64,000 nucleotides of DNA from Siniperca chuatsi (Eukaryota; Chordata; Actinopteri; Centrarchiformes; Sinipercidae): NCBI RefSeq assembly GCF_020085105.1, contig NC_058042.1, positions 23,829,501 through 23,893,500 on the forward strand, written 5' to 3'. Below the pieces are notes generated by a model. It was not told the DNA's origin, made no database searches, and saw only the letters and a program-made list of their open reading frames with translations. Positions 17,867 to 29,842 of the stretch are shown here, one piece after another; positions within the stretch are counted from its first letter, which is position 1; each line of letters starts with the position of its first letter. Both the position numbers and the translations under genes were made by a program.

Positions 17867-19440
17867 CAGTGCATCCGGAAAGTATTCACAGCGCTTCACG
17901 TTTTCCACATTTTATGTTACAGCCTTATTCCCAAATGGATTAAATTCATTATTTTCCTCAAAATTCTACAAACAATACCTCATAATGACAACGTGAAAGA
18001 AGTTTTTTTTTAATATATTTGCAAAGATTTAAAAAAAAAAAAACAGTCACATGTACATAAGTATTCATAGCCTTTGCTCAATACTTTGTTGAAGCATCTA
18101 TGGCACTAATTACAGCCTCAAGTCCTTTTGAGTATGATGCTACAAGCTTGGCACACCTATTTTTAGGCCGTTTCTCCCATTCTTCTTTGCAGGACCTCTC
18201 AAGCTCCATCAGGTTGGATGGGGAGCGTCGGTGCACAGCCATTTTCAGATCTCTCCAGAGATGTTCAGTCGGGTTCAATCTGGACTCTGGCTGGGCCATT
18301 CGAGGACAGTCACAGAGTTGTCCCATAGTCACTCCTTTGTTATCTTGGCTGTGTGCTTAGGGTCGTTGTCTTGTTGGAAGATGAACCTTCGCCCCAGTCT
18401 CAGGTCCAGAGCGCTCTGGAGCAGGTTTTCATGAAGGATGTCTCTGTACATTGCTGCATTCATCTTTCCCTGGGTCCTGACTAGTCTCCCAGTTCCTGCC
18501 GCTGAAAAACATCCCCACAGCATGATGCTGCCGCCACCATGCTTCACTGTAGGGATGGTATTGTCCAGGTGATGAGCGGTGCCTGGTGTTCTCCAGACAT
18601 GACGCTTGCCATTTAGGCCAAAGAGTTCAATCTTTGTTTCATCAGACCAGAGAATTTAGTTTCTCATGGTCTGAGAGTCCTTTTACTGAGGAGTGGCTTC
18701 TGTCTGGCCACTTTACCATACAGGCCTGATTGGTGGAGTGCTGCAGAGATGGTGGTTCTTCTGGAAGGTTCTCCTCTCTCCACAGAGAAATGCTGGAGCT
18801 CTGTCAGAGTGACCATCGGGTTCTTGGTCACCTCCCTGACTAAGGCCCTTCTCCCCCGATCGCTCAGTTTGACCGGGCGGGCAGCTCTAGGAAGAGTCCT
18901 GGTGGTTCCAAACTTCTTCCATTTACGGATGATGGCCATTGGGACCTTCAATGCTGCAGAAATGTTTCTGTACCCTTCCCCAGATCTGTGCCTCGATACA
19001 AACCTGTCTTGGAGGTCTACAGACAATTCCTTGGACTTCATGGCTTGGTTTGTGCTCTGACATGCACTGTTAACTGTGGGACCTTATACAGACAGGTGTG
19101 TGCCTTTCCAAATCATGTCCAGTTGGCTGAATTTAACACAGGTCGACTCCGATCAAGTTGTAGAAACATATCAAGTATGATCAGTGGAAACAGGATGCAC
19201 CTGAGCTCAATTTTGAGTGTCATGGCAAAGGCTGTGAATACTTATGTACATGTGATTTTTTTCATTTTTTATTTTTAATAAATTTGCAAAGATTTTAAAA
19301 AACTTCTTTCATGTTGTCATTATGATGTATTGTTTGTAGAATTTCGAGGAAAATAATGAATTTAATCAGTTTTGGAATAAGGCTGTAACATAACAAAATG
19401 TGGAAAAAGTGAAGCGCTGTGAATACTTTCCGGATGCACT
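17867..19440 (-). mobile_element. Tc1/mariner-type DNA transposon
   Basis: Starts CAGTGCATCCGGAAAGTATT after a TA and ends with the inverted copy, 1574 bp. The inverted repeats extend about 200 bases on each side, with outer and inner similar blocks, the long-terminal-repeat-free IR/DR plan of fish Tc1 elements. The two arms differ at only a few percent of positions by eye, suggesting a fairly recent copy. The right end lacks an obvious flanking TA. The transposase is broken. Confidence 0.95.
18078..19041 (-). pseudogene. Tc1-like transposase, inactivated
   Basis: Begins MKSKELSVDLQDRFVSRHRS, with paired helix-turn-helix DNA-binding regions (SGEGYRNISAALKVP, IIRKWKKFGTTRT). The middle has [19 protein letters not shown] and [11 protein letters not shown] of the DDE catalytic domain, and the end has EHLWRDLKMAVHRR and LVASYSK. 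The reading frame is lost: after LLSKR about 45 bases typical of the family are missing with a shift, a TAA replaces the Lys codon in MRNK (near 18657), a TGA follows AKITKE (18329), and one base is lost near the NPTEHLW block. It cannot make an active enzyme. Confidence 0.9.
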
Positions 19441-21535
19441 CCTTAGTCATTTCCTGCCCAGGTCCCTCTACCCGCCACCTGCTCTGGGGGCCAGGCCTGG
19501 CCCCTTACAATGAGCAACATGACATTTGGCCAGTTGCAGCATGCTGCTGTGATCACCATCAGTCCTCTGAGGACAAGAGAACCTGCTGATTCTCTCTGCT
19601 AATTTAGAGCTGATAAGACAGACAGCCTCTTTGTCACTCCAGGGTGCTAAAGTTGCAAGTTTAGTGGAAGGGCTGCAGCTATAGTATCCTGCTCTTTTCA
19701 TAACCTTTGGCATTCACACACACATACTTGTGATTTCACAAGTTCTGCACAGCTGAATGTCAGTCTAATCAGAAGACTGTCTGACCATCACAGCATCACT
19801 CTCAGTAAGTTCACAGAATAGTTGAACTGAGAGCCTAGTTTTATGCAACACCGCATTTTCCTTAAAAGACATGATGGATATTTGCATCTCAGGCTCATAA
19901 CAAGAGATTCATAGATCAAGGGCCACAATTATACCACAATACTTGGTGCTGCTTTGTTCTCTCAAAATACCATAATGGAAAATTGACAGTGGAGAAGCTC
20001 ATGCTCATTCCACAACTAACATTATACCAATAACAAAACTGTACAAAGTTGATCTAAAAACCAGTTAAGTTTTAAAGGACACTGCTTCAAGTCAGAGTTT
20101 AATTTCCTAATCCATGTGTGATTTCGCATGTCTAATCGTGACCACTGAAGCATATTGTTTTTGTGACAAACTGCAGAAAATAGCAGTCGTAAAAAGCCCC
20201 ACCTAACAGGCAACATGGTCAAGGTCTTTGAGGTCTAATGAAGAAGGCAGCATGCATTCAATTTAAGTCAAAGTCCAAGTACCTCGGTAGAGCTTCAGGG
20301 GATCCACATTAAGATTATATGTTGAGCCATATTGTATGATTACATGCCGGTGTTGGATAGCCTCAGCTGAAATCACCTTGATTGCAAGAACACTTAAGTG
20401 TGCTCACATTGTACAAAAGTAAAGAACAGCAACAAGGTTAGTGGTCAAAGCACGTCTGCACTAATGACAAGTTCAGCCCACTTAAAAAGAGGCAGAGCCT
20501 GTGCCCCACTCCAGTGACCTTTAAACAAGAAAGTTATCAAACAAGCCATCACACTATTTAATTTACAAGAAAAAAGGCGAGCAACAAATTATTTCAGGCA
20601 CAGCTCTGCAAATTCACAGTAATTTGACAGAGGTTGGTACTGGTTTCATAGAATACTAGGATGTAGATTTATAAATGAAAAACAACTAGTATGAAATCTA
20701 TCCTCTTAATCACATACAGCATCTTTCAATGAACCTTTTATTACTACTTCTCTATAAAAGAACATTATATAGGATTAGTAACAATTCTTTGAAGGTTCAT
20801 TTAATGTAGGTTTTTAATGCAGCAATAGAAATACAAAAAAATGATTTTCCTGCAAAAAGGTCTTTCAAAGAGATTTCCAGAAGAGATATCACTCATCACT
20901 CACTAAAACAATTACCGACAGAAGACACACCTACTTTTATGTGAATTAATTTGATTCTGTACATTAATAAAAACTGATGGAGCAACAATAATCAGTCCAC
21001 TTCTGACATTTCTTATCCATTTCTAGATCACTACTGCTTTATCACCTAAGAAAAATGTTTTTAATTCCACCAGAGCAGGGTAGACATCCTCTGCAGTGGC
21101 TGATAATGCAGAACAGGGAAAATGAGACAAAGAGTTGAAATAATCCATAGTGGATGGTAACCAGATTTCATATTTAATATCATTCATATTCAGTTGTCAT
21201 AAAATACTCCACATATCTTTTTCAAAGACAATGATTCAACAGGAAAGAAACAAGACTTAATTTATCTCGATGAATGCGGTTTCACATTCGGAGGATTACA
21301 AATAAAGTTTGATTTCAAACTAAATCTAGCCTAGTTCCCTCACAAAAATATTTTAAAGCTTGGATTTTTCAAATGTAAACACCCTATCCACATTTCTACA
21401 AAATGTTCAAACAAATGGTACAAAAGAGCCAGTTGGGTTTGACAAAGTCTAACTTAATTCTGTTTTGAAAGGCATGACTGAGGTTTCCTGGACGTAGTTT
21501 ATCCTTCTTGAGTCCTGAAGTTTGGGTACCTCACC
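19441..21535. other. Intergenic downstream of sec11a
   Basis: About 2.1 kb between the Tc1 element and the sec11a stop. It should contain the sec11a 3' UTR. No other gene or named repeat recognised. Confidence 0.5.
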
Positions 21536-24500
21536 TCACTCCCGATGGACCAACACAAAGAGACCCAGCATGAAGAGAACAGCATACTGCAGAATGAAAA
21601 CATTGGAGATTTAACAAATTAGTCATGCTGTAAACGTTGAAGCTTATAAACAAAGCAAATCTTGTCAACTGGGACTGCTGCGACGGGGTCGACCAACTTA
21701 CTTTGAACTTGGGGTAATCATTCATGAGAATGGTGACGATTCCAATGTATGGCACAAACCTGGAGATGATAAAAATGCTTACGGTCAAGAAATTTCATTG
21801 ATGTGTCAGTTTGTAACTGATGACACTTCCTACAGTACACATAAGGTCTACAACTTAACTCACTGAATTAAAAACTTTCATGACTTTTTCTAGCATAAGG
21901 GATGTAATCAGGTGTAAAATAAAAAAAACGTGTTACAAATGAAGTTAAACATAAATTAAATAACGTACATAACTTCAATTCAGATAAAAACAGAGGCCAC
22001 ACTCATGAAATATAATTAGAAGAAACCTTTTTAGGATGAACATCTGCTCAAACATAAACATGTTTAGTGTTCAATGCCCTTCCTATCTGTAGAAGCATGT
22101 ATTTGAGTTGCAAACCTGTGTGTGTGTGTGTGTGGGCACGCACGTGTGTCACTGGGGCATAGCAGTAGTGGGTATTTAATATCACCTGCTTGTTATCAGT
22201 TTTGTATGTGACAGAGAGGGGGTGAGTAGGGAGCCCCTTTGTTCTGTTGACTGTTATCTTTTGTCTAGTTTTGTTGCAATATCGCATCTTGTAAGGTAAA
22301 GGTGTTTTTTGGTCTCCACAATAAACAACCAGAACGCAGTTAAGGAGTCGTGCTGTTTTTTCCCCAACAATGTACTTACCCCCTAGCTCGTCCCACCACA
22401 TCTTTTTTCTCCAGCCAGTGTTGGCCCTGCTTGTACAGTCCTCTGTCATCCACTGCATTGTTGTCTCCTTTGGTCAAGAACTTAATGTCTCCAGTTTCCC
22501 TGTGGACAAAGTATCAGCATGATTTTAGACCACAATGTACTCCAAGTCCTCTTTTTCAATACATCTGTGTCTGGATGAGGATACATGATAAGGCCTATCT
22601 GAGCATTTTAAAATTTGATTTTCAATACAGTTCAATACTATAAATAACATTCTCAGGTTTGATAACACAGGCATGGGACTCAGTTATACTGAAAGTACAT
22701 CTTAATCATGGACAACACCACAAATAAAATGTTTATTCATACTTTTCATGGATCTTTAGTACTCTGTGTACTATTGGGATCTCTCTGCCTTCTATCCTGA
22801 AGACAACAATCTCTCCGACTCTGATGGGATCCTCTACCCGGTTGGTCAGAAACAGCAGGTCTCCTCTGTGGAAAGCTGGCTCCATACTCCCACTAAAATG
22901 AATGGTAGATACACATTCTTTCATTCACTGAAAGATCATCTGGCAGAATAAATATTAATTACTGGGAGTTACAAGCTATAATATAATTTAAAAAGCAGTC
23001 TAATATTACTCATCCCACAGTATGATCAATAGGTCAACAGCTGATCAACAGTTTGTTGTGTGTACATTGTTACTGTTCACAACAGACTCCTGTAGAATAG
23101 CAAAAGGCATGCATGAGAGGATTAATTATCACACATCTTAAAAAGGGGCAATACGTAAGAATTGAGACTACTCCACCTGACGAATTCATACTCCAAAAAA
23201 ATAGGGGACAGCATATCACTTATCAGGTCATAGCTGCTGCTAACTGCCTTTAGGTAGTTAGCTCAGTTAGCCATGCAGCTAACTTAGCGGTTCTATTAGC
23301 TGACTGAGTCTGAAATGGGCACCAGAGCTTGAGCCGGGTGAGCGGGCAATGGATCAGCAGCCTCCCAGTAAACATGGCCAGACCGGGACCCAACACAGCC
23401 TCTGAGACCAACTGAGGCCAGTTTGTCGACATGGAATACAGTACCGAGGTGATTTACAGCGGCTCCGACCAGGACTCTGACTCCAGGGTAGAGGTGTGCC
23501 ATATCATATCATTCACGATAATACTGGTATAATTTTTAAATTAACACCCGGCAAGTGCCAAATGCGGGTAGATTTTCTGTTTGCCGAGTAAATCTCAGAA
23601 GTCTATCCGCCACACTGGCGGGTAAATGTTTGTACCAAAATAGTCATGTAATAAACTATGCTGAGTCTCTACAGCGTTTTGGTCTCATTTACGGGCGCAC
23701 TGCTTCTGTCCTCTGCTGTCTGTTTGTGTCAGTTTGACACACACACACTACCATGTGTTTTTACGCACATCTAAACAGTGCTGCGAAACTGACTGCCTTG
23801 AGCGCACCTAGTTTCGCGGCACTGTTTACCGTAGGGACATCAGATACTCTACTAAACTGTCACTTGCTGCCAGTCTGCTGCTGCAACCCGGTATCATGCT
23901 AAAGCATGTAATACACACGTCGGTCCACCGTGGCAGCGTCACGTTTTCAACACATTCTCATTCCACAGTGAAGTTAGCAATAATAAATAGGTAGAGCGCC
24001 ATCTTGCCCTGACGACGGCCCATCTGCCCGCACAGTAAGCAGCTGCGCACACGCTCTTTGGATCGGGTTGTGGGAAGCTGTTGTGCAGTTAAATTCAGCA
24101 TTTTATAATGCTACTACTGCCCACATGCGCATGAGGCAAGCTATTATTCGAGTGATTTGTGACAATTCCCAAGTTCAGCGGCGTTACCGGTCCAACACTG
24201 AGAGCTGGTTTTGGGTGAAGAACTAGTGCCTGGTGGGATAATTTCATTAATGAAGTTGCGATTCCTGGGGAATGGCGAGAAAACTTTCAAATGTCCAGAT
24301 GTGGAAGAAGCAACAACTAAAACTAGCACACATGGATGTATATACAAAGGTATCCTGCACGTTGTATTACCTGAGTGACGAGAGAAGACTCCGGAAAAGC
24401 GATAACGTTAATGCGTTTGGACTATCCCATGGACTACACTGACAAATTGTTTCAGTCATTATCCGACAAGTTTGTAAAACCATCACCATCTTTCTGGGTC

Positions 24501-27500
24501 CAGACAACATCAAAACACCAAGTACAGAGCCCAAAGTGAAGGATCTTGTCGTCAATTTCTAGCAAACACATGGTAAAGTTATGCCAAAATGCTAATCCAC
24601 AGACTACATCAACAGAAACGGGAAACATTCTTTGAATGTACAAGGTTGTGAATACAAGTACTGTTTCATGGACTATGTTGTCTATAACGGATTCATTTTG
24701 ATGAATCAATGTTTAAATGTTTGCTAGTAGCTTAGTGTTATTTAGCATCAGCCTTCTGCTATAAAGCAAATACAATTCAAATGCAGTTTAAAGAAAAGCC
24801 CAACTAAAAGAGTACATGTGTAATGCTAAGTAGGCTATAAGCATCACTGGCTAATGTGAACTCGGAGTATGTGTTGTGATATTGTGGAGTATTTGAGTTT
24901 GTACATTGACATGCGTACATGCGTTTTCAGGTGTGTTAGTATGAATGGAGATTACTTCTGAAATGGAGCTGAAATGCTCGTATGGATGGAGATCGTTTTC
25001 GTTTTAAAATGCCATTTTTAAAATGAAAATATAGTAGTGTGGATGTAGCCATAGACTATCTGGCAACTTGGGTGACAGCAGAATAACATCCAAAACTTGG
25101 ATCTGTGTATGACGATTATTCAGAAGTTTTTTGGCCATGCAAATTATGGGAGTTTCCCAGGACAAACAAAAAAACATGGGGCGCCGGGAGATGGCCTTGA
25201 AATACAGGAGAACCCGGGTAAAAGTGTTGGCAGGTATGATTCAACATAATACTTTATTATCTCAATGAAATGTACTGAAACAAATGTATGTGTGCCATTT
25301 ATAATTTTGGCCAGTGAGTCAAAAAGTAAATTTTGGACACTAATGGCAACATTCTGACTTGTTGCCTAATAACTTTGTACTGTTATGCACAGCAACAACA
25401 AGCATGGCTGAAAGTAACATTGCTACCGGATACACGGTGGAGGAGTTGGTTCCAAAAAGGGGAGCTAAGGAATTGGTTTAGTTACAAAAGGTCAAGCAGT
25501 GCTTCCCACACAGACTTTACTTGGTTGGGCCGCCCAGGTATATTAACGCCGCCATCCGCGATCGATTAACTAGTGGACAATGTCCCCTCGCTCTACTGAC
25601 AATCACACACGCTCTGCAGAGAAACAGCAAGGTGAGCAGATTAAAGTTGTTTGTGAGTAAACACTAAAATAAGGCGGTGAATTAAGTAGAATTAAAATGA
25701 TGGAATAAGAAATAATTTACTAGAAATAGGGTAATGTATTCTTTCAAATAGCGTCTATATATATATATAAATATTTTCAACAGACATGTATATAAGAATA
25801 TTGTTATTGTAGAAATACCGTGATATTATTTATTATTTACACAGCACGTTGATGCGGGGACAAGAGAGGCGTCAAGCGGGAGTGCAGCGAGAGGAAGGTC
25901 GGGCATCAGAGAAGCAGCGACAGCATGTAGAGCCAGAATATTTTTCACATCTAACTCTGTGAATTAAGGATTTATTTCGACCAAACCAGAGTTGGTGATT
26001 GTTGGAATGGTGGAAAGTCTAGAGTTTTATTTTGTTTCTGTCGAGTTTGAATGAAGTGTGTTTTACGATGCGTTAACAAAGTATGGTCTTAGTTCAGTTT
26101 GCACACATCTTCCAGCTGGAACTACCTGAGCTATACTATCGGACTAGTTATCGGAATAGTTATCGCCTCTCGAGACACATAAGCTGTGTAATAAGGACAG
26201 ACTGGGGATAGCAGGTTAGCATGCTAATTTCAGTAGATATCTCTGCAACACAATACATAGACGCCTTTGACATGACGTAAGAACTGTTACTTCTGCACAT
26301 TCTGTTAAGGTTAGTTCATTTTTTAAATGTTTTAAAATAAAATTCTGGCCAAATCTTACATATTGCCCCTTTAACAAAACTTTACTTTTAGTAAGTTAAT
26401 TATGTACACACACTTTCCCAGAATCAGAAAGAAAGAAAATGTCGGGTTGTAGAAGAATCCTATTTCATGCACACAGTCACAAATATTGCTGTATCTAGCA
26501 TAATGATGGTGAAAAGATCTTGACATTGTATTTCATAAATGTTCTGTTTTCAAAGGTTTGGGTTGAAAGTATTTTCAGTTGATTAAGGTGGTCATTATGG
26601 TATTCTTTATTCTTGGTAAAATTGTCCTGGTTTGCTTACAGCTGTATGGACTAAAATGCATGGCTAGGTAAAATTGGACCTAAACAAATGGACTCTGGGC
26701 AGACAGTCAAATTTAACTTCCCAAATGGTGATGTTTGTAATCTTTCAAAGGGCCAACAAAATCTAATTCTGTGCCCGTATAACAGAGACATACACAATTC
26801 TTCAAGGTTGTTGGCTATTTAAACTCAGTTTAATTCAGACTGAGGGCATAGGTGATGCTAACCCCCATGGCAGTTTAAATTACAGTAGATGGACAGAGAT
26901 GCTGTAAAGAGTAAAACTGCTACCTAGACACATAGACTGAAGATATGAAGACTTAAATGGGAAAATGAAAATCCATGAGATTCAGCGACTGAGCTACTTC
27001 TAATGGATGTTTGTTGTGGTACGATGTAGTTTTTCGCAACTGTGCCCTCAACCTCTTAGTGTCTCCCAATAGTAATAATTTACAGCTGACTGAGGGAAAA
27101 TGTGAACCCCCACAAGCCGTAATCGTACTGTTGAGGTACCAATCTTGAAGCCAACAGTGGCTTGTCTTTTATAAATAAACAGCCCACTGTCCTGTTCTGA
27201 GCAAATGCAAATTTCCATGCAGAACTCAACACCCTGGGACCTTTACTACTCAGGGGAAGTTAGTTAAATTCTCACTACACTAACTCATCAGCAAAGATTA
27301 TATATGCAAAATTAAGGTAAAACAAGCCTTAAAATCCCAACACATGTGACTAACTTACCTGAGAACAACAACAATTGGACTCTCACTGCCAGTGACAACC
27401 ATCAATCCCTTCCAGATCATTAGCGCAGAGGAAACAATCATACCAAAGTTCAGCACCTGGTAATAGAGCTGCAAACAAAAAAGGGAATATTAAAATTACA

Positions 27501-28009
27501 TTTCTAATAACAACCCTCCAAAACACAAGTGTGCCTATATAACTATAAATAAGACAAGTTCAGGTTTAAACTAGCACAAGACCAACTTAGTAGTTAACTC
27601 TTGGATTTTTCCACCTTGTTTTAGATAACATTAAATTCACTATTGTTTCATCTGTCGTTAGACTTTAGCTAACAGTGCCATGACAATAGTGTGGTAGAAT
27701 GAGGAAAACAGCTAGCTACACTTAAATCAGGATTATCGTTTAAGCAATGTTTACAGATGTCTTTCAAGCTGCAGTGTAAAGGGGACCTTTCGAAAGATAC
27801 ATGTGCATAAAACAGTTCACTTTATGGGTTGCTAACAAGTGACAGACAGGCTGCAACGTTAAAAAGCCGTCGACGGCTAGTTAACGTTAGCTCAGAGGTC
27901 TCTTACAATACAAAGAGGCGGTCGTATCATCAGATTAAACTAATGCTCGGGTACCTACCTGCCGCTTATTCATGCGACGAACATCGTCAAGAAAGTCTAA
28001 AGATAACAT
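21536..28009 (-). CDS. sec11a: Signal peptidase complex catalytic subunit SEC11A
   Basis: Six coding exons: 27959-28009, 27359-27468, 22743-22892, 22380-22499, 21702-21759, 21536-21586; 540 nt, 179 residues, the human length. It starts [17 protein letters not shown], has one N-terminal membrane segment (about residues 20-37), then the S26-family catalytic box [13 protein letters not shown] with Ser56 as nucleophile, and [13 protein letters not shown] with the conserved His. [13 protein letters not shown] carries the Asp region, and the C-terminus is hydrophobic ([16 protein letters not shown]). Role: cleaves signal peptides on the lumenal side of the ER. Intron 2 (22893-27358) is mostly transposon-derived. 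Confidence 0.98.
22117..22134. repeat. (TG)9 microsatellite
   Basis: Nine TG units in sec11a intron 4. Confidence 0.9.
24219..24305 (+). pseudogene. PIF/Harbinger-like transposase fragment
   Basis: One frame reads [20 protein letters not shown] followed by ENFQMSRC. The pattern WW..F.....P.EWRENF.MS resembles the N-terminal part of Harbinger (HARBI1-type) transposases as I recall them. Stops close the frame on both sides, so it is a relic or part of a non-autonomous derivative. Confidence 0.45.
25497..25620 (+). mobile_element. hAT-like terminus, partial
   Basis: CAGTGCTTCCCACACAGAC resembles the CAGTG-type terminal repeat of fish hAT elements. No inverted partner was found, so only one end is supported. 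Confidence 0.35.
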
Positions 28010-28322
28010 TGTTGCAAATACTACTGGGTAGAAAAAGCACCTAAATCACATTAAAACGTTTAAATTAACGACCATATGGATGCACGGTCAATCAGTGAAA
28101 CTTGCATCCGAATCTTCCGGGTGCGCTCAACCGGAAGTCCCGCCCACATGTGAGCGCTGTGTTGAGGTGTCAGTTCAGGATACGAGAGAGAGCAGAGGGG
28201 GGTTTCCACAAGCACAAAACTGAAATGAAACGTGTTGCTGGCATAGACTCTGGGTTTGTTCAATAGTTTTTACAGTGGTTTAAGAACAGCCAAGAGGCGG
28301 TGTTATTCATGAGAGGGTTACA
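28010..28322. promoter_or_regulatory. sec11a upstream region
   Basis: GC-richer 0.25 kb next to the sec11a start, with no TATA box seen on the minus strand. Presumed 5' UTR and promoter by position only. Confidence 0.4.
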
Positions 28323-28820
28323 TTAAAGGGACAGTTCACCCCCAAATCAAAAATACATATTTTCCTCTTACCTGTAGTGCTATTTATCCATCTAGACTCT
28401 TTTGGTGTGAGTTGCCGAGTTTTGGAGATATCAGCAGTAGAGATGTCTGCCTTCTCTTGAATATAATGTAACTAGATGGCACTAGGCTTGTGGTGCTCAA
28501 AGCGCCAAAAAAATACATGTGAAAAACTCAGCACCTTGTTGTGAGCAGTTTCATATAGGAACTATCGGTAGAAAGAAAATAGTTCCCACATGAAACTGCT
28601 CACAACAAATCTGTGAATTATCCTGAGTAACCGGGTCATGATTTCTGGAAAGAGACATTGCTGTTGAGCTTTTCATATGTATTTTTTTGGCGTTTTGTGC
28701 ACCACCAGCCGAGTGCAATCTAGTCCCATTATATTAAAAAAATGCAGACATCTCTACAGCCGATATCTCCAAAACTGTTCTCCAAAATTTTTTTTATTTT
28801 GGGGCGAACTGTCCCTTTAA
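28323..28820. mobile_element. TTAA-ended MITE, complete
   Basis: Left end TTAAAGGGACAGTTCACCCC, right end GGGGCGAACTGTCCCTTTAA, 498 bp with both TTAA copies. The interior has a second inverted pair around TTGTGAGCAGTTTCAT and ATGAAACTGCTCACAA (about 28540-28608), so the transcript could fold into nested hairpins. No coding capacity. I recognise it as an abundant teleost repeat; TTAA targets are used by piggyBac and Kolobok elements. Confidence 0.8.
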
Positions 28821-29040
28821 GATTTAAGGACACTAATGTGATAATTTCTTTGATTTTAAACAGCAGGAGAACAATTATTGTAGTGGCCTAAATGAATTAT
28901 TATATTTTTTATAGATCATAATAGATAGATTTCTTGTAGATGTTATTATCTGTGTTGTAAATATGTTTTGTAGATTGAAGCCTATCAAAGCTTTTGACAT
29001 CCAAACTAATCAACGCCTAGGCGGCTACATTCATTAGCTA

Positions 29041-29215
29041 CCCTTTCCTTCATGTTTACTCGTCTGCAGACTTAAAGCTTAGTTTTGTCAATTTATAAAC
29101 AATGAGGTGAAGGGCGCTCAAACTGCAGAGCCGGGTGACAATTCTCTGTGGGTTTGGTTTTTTTTGTCATTTGAGCCATTGTTTTTATAAAAACAATTGA
29201 AAAGGTGGTGCATGT
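29041..29215 (+). repeat. Dispersed repeat, copy 1
   Basis: Shares CATGTTTACTCGTCTGCAGACTT-type sequence, an AATGAGGT start and TTTGAGCCATTGTTTT followed by TATAAAAA with the better-preserved copy at 29570-29842. Degenerate and shorter than copy 2. Confidence 0.5.
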
Positions 29216-29569
29216 GGCAATTAATTTAGGAATATGAAACATGTAAATAGGCCTAACGTGAAATAATGACATTCTCCAAACAAGATTTTGACAGTGACCC
29301 TCTTCAAGACTGGGCCTCAGGATTAGGAAATAAAACCCACCTTAAAGCCAATATCATGTCAGTTGATGTTGTGCTTTAGTGATGCTTGTTCCAAAACCAA
29401 TAAATAGAATGTGTGCAAACTGCTGCCTATGTCTATTTCCAACAAACACAGCAACAACTGCATTCATTTGGAGTTGTTTTTCTAGTGCCTGACGAACAGT
29501 ATGTCCAATATTCACTTTCCTTTAATGTATGTTTTTGTCTCCACCAACTCCTGATAAAAATATCTGGCT

Positions 29570-29842
29570 CATCTTTAGCTGCTAAATGCTCCACTTACTA
29601 ACTTTGTCCGCGCTGGGCAGGAAGCATTCACTGAGTTTATCAGACAATTTTTGTTTCTAACCGCAGCCTGCTGCTGCCAGAAATGAGGTTGATGAGAATG
29701 GTAAGATTGAACCAAAACTCTGTAGAGGTGAGTTGGGTGATATTTCTCTGTGGATTTGTCGCTACAAGCAACTCCTTTCAGATTGCACATAGTTGTTTGA
29801 GCCATTGTTTTGATAAAAATATTGACGAGTGCAGCTTTAAAA
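29570..29842 (+). repeat. Dispersed repeat, copy 2
   Basis: Contains AAATGAGGTTGATGAGAATG, TTTCTCTGTGGATTTGTCGC and a terminal GACGAGTGCAGCTTTAA. I recall this as a common percomorph repeat; the last words match copy 1 at 29041-29215 in the same order. Confidence 0.55.

Larger units (their letters stand above)
23138..26374. mobile_element. Nested TTAA-ended transposon composite in sec11a intron 2
   Basis: The left end reads TTAAAAAGGGGCAATACGTA and the right end is the imperfect inverse, TACATATTGCCCCTTTAA. The termini match over about 20 bases and each carries TTAA, as expected from a TTAA target duplication. At about 3.2 kb it is far larger than the MITEs with similar ends in this window, and the interior contains other elements: a Harbinger-like coding relic near 24.2 kb and a hAT-like terminus at 25497. 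Best read as an older short element enlarged by later insertions, or two elements sharing ends. Confidence 0.6.

Noticed and set aside
22048-22458. 136-codon open frame on the minus strand
   Set aside because: Contains part of sec11a exon 4 in another frame and runs into the TG microsatellite.
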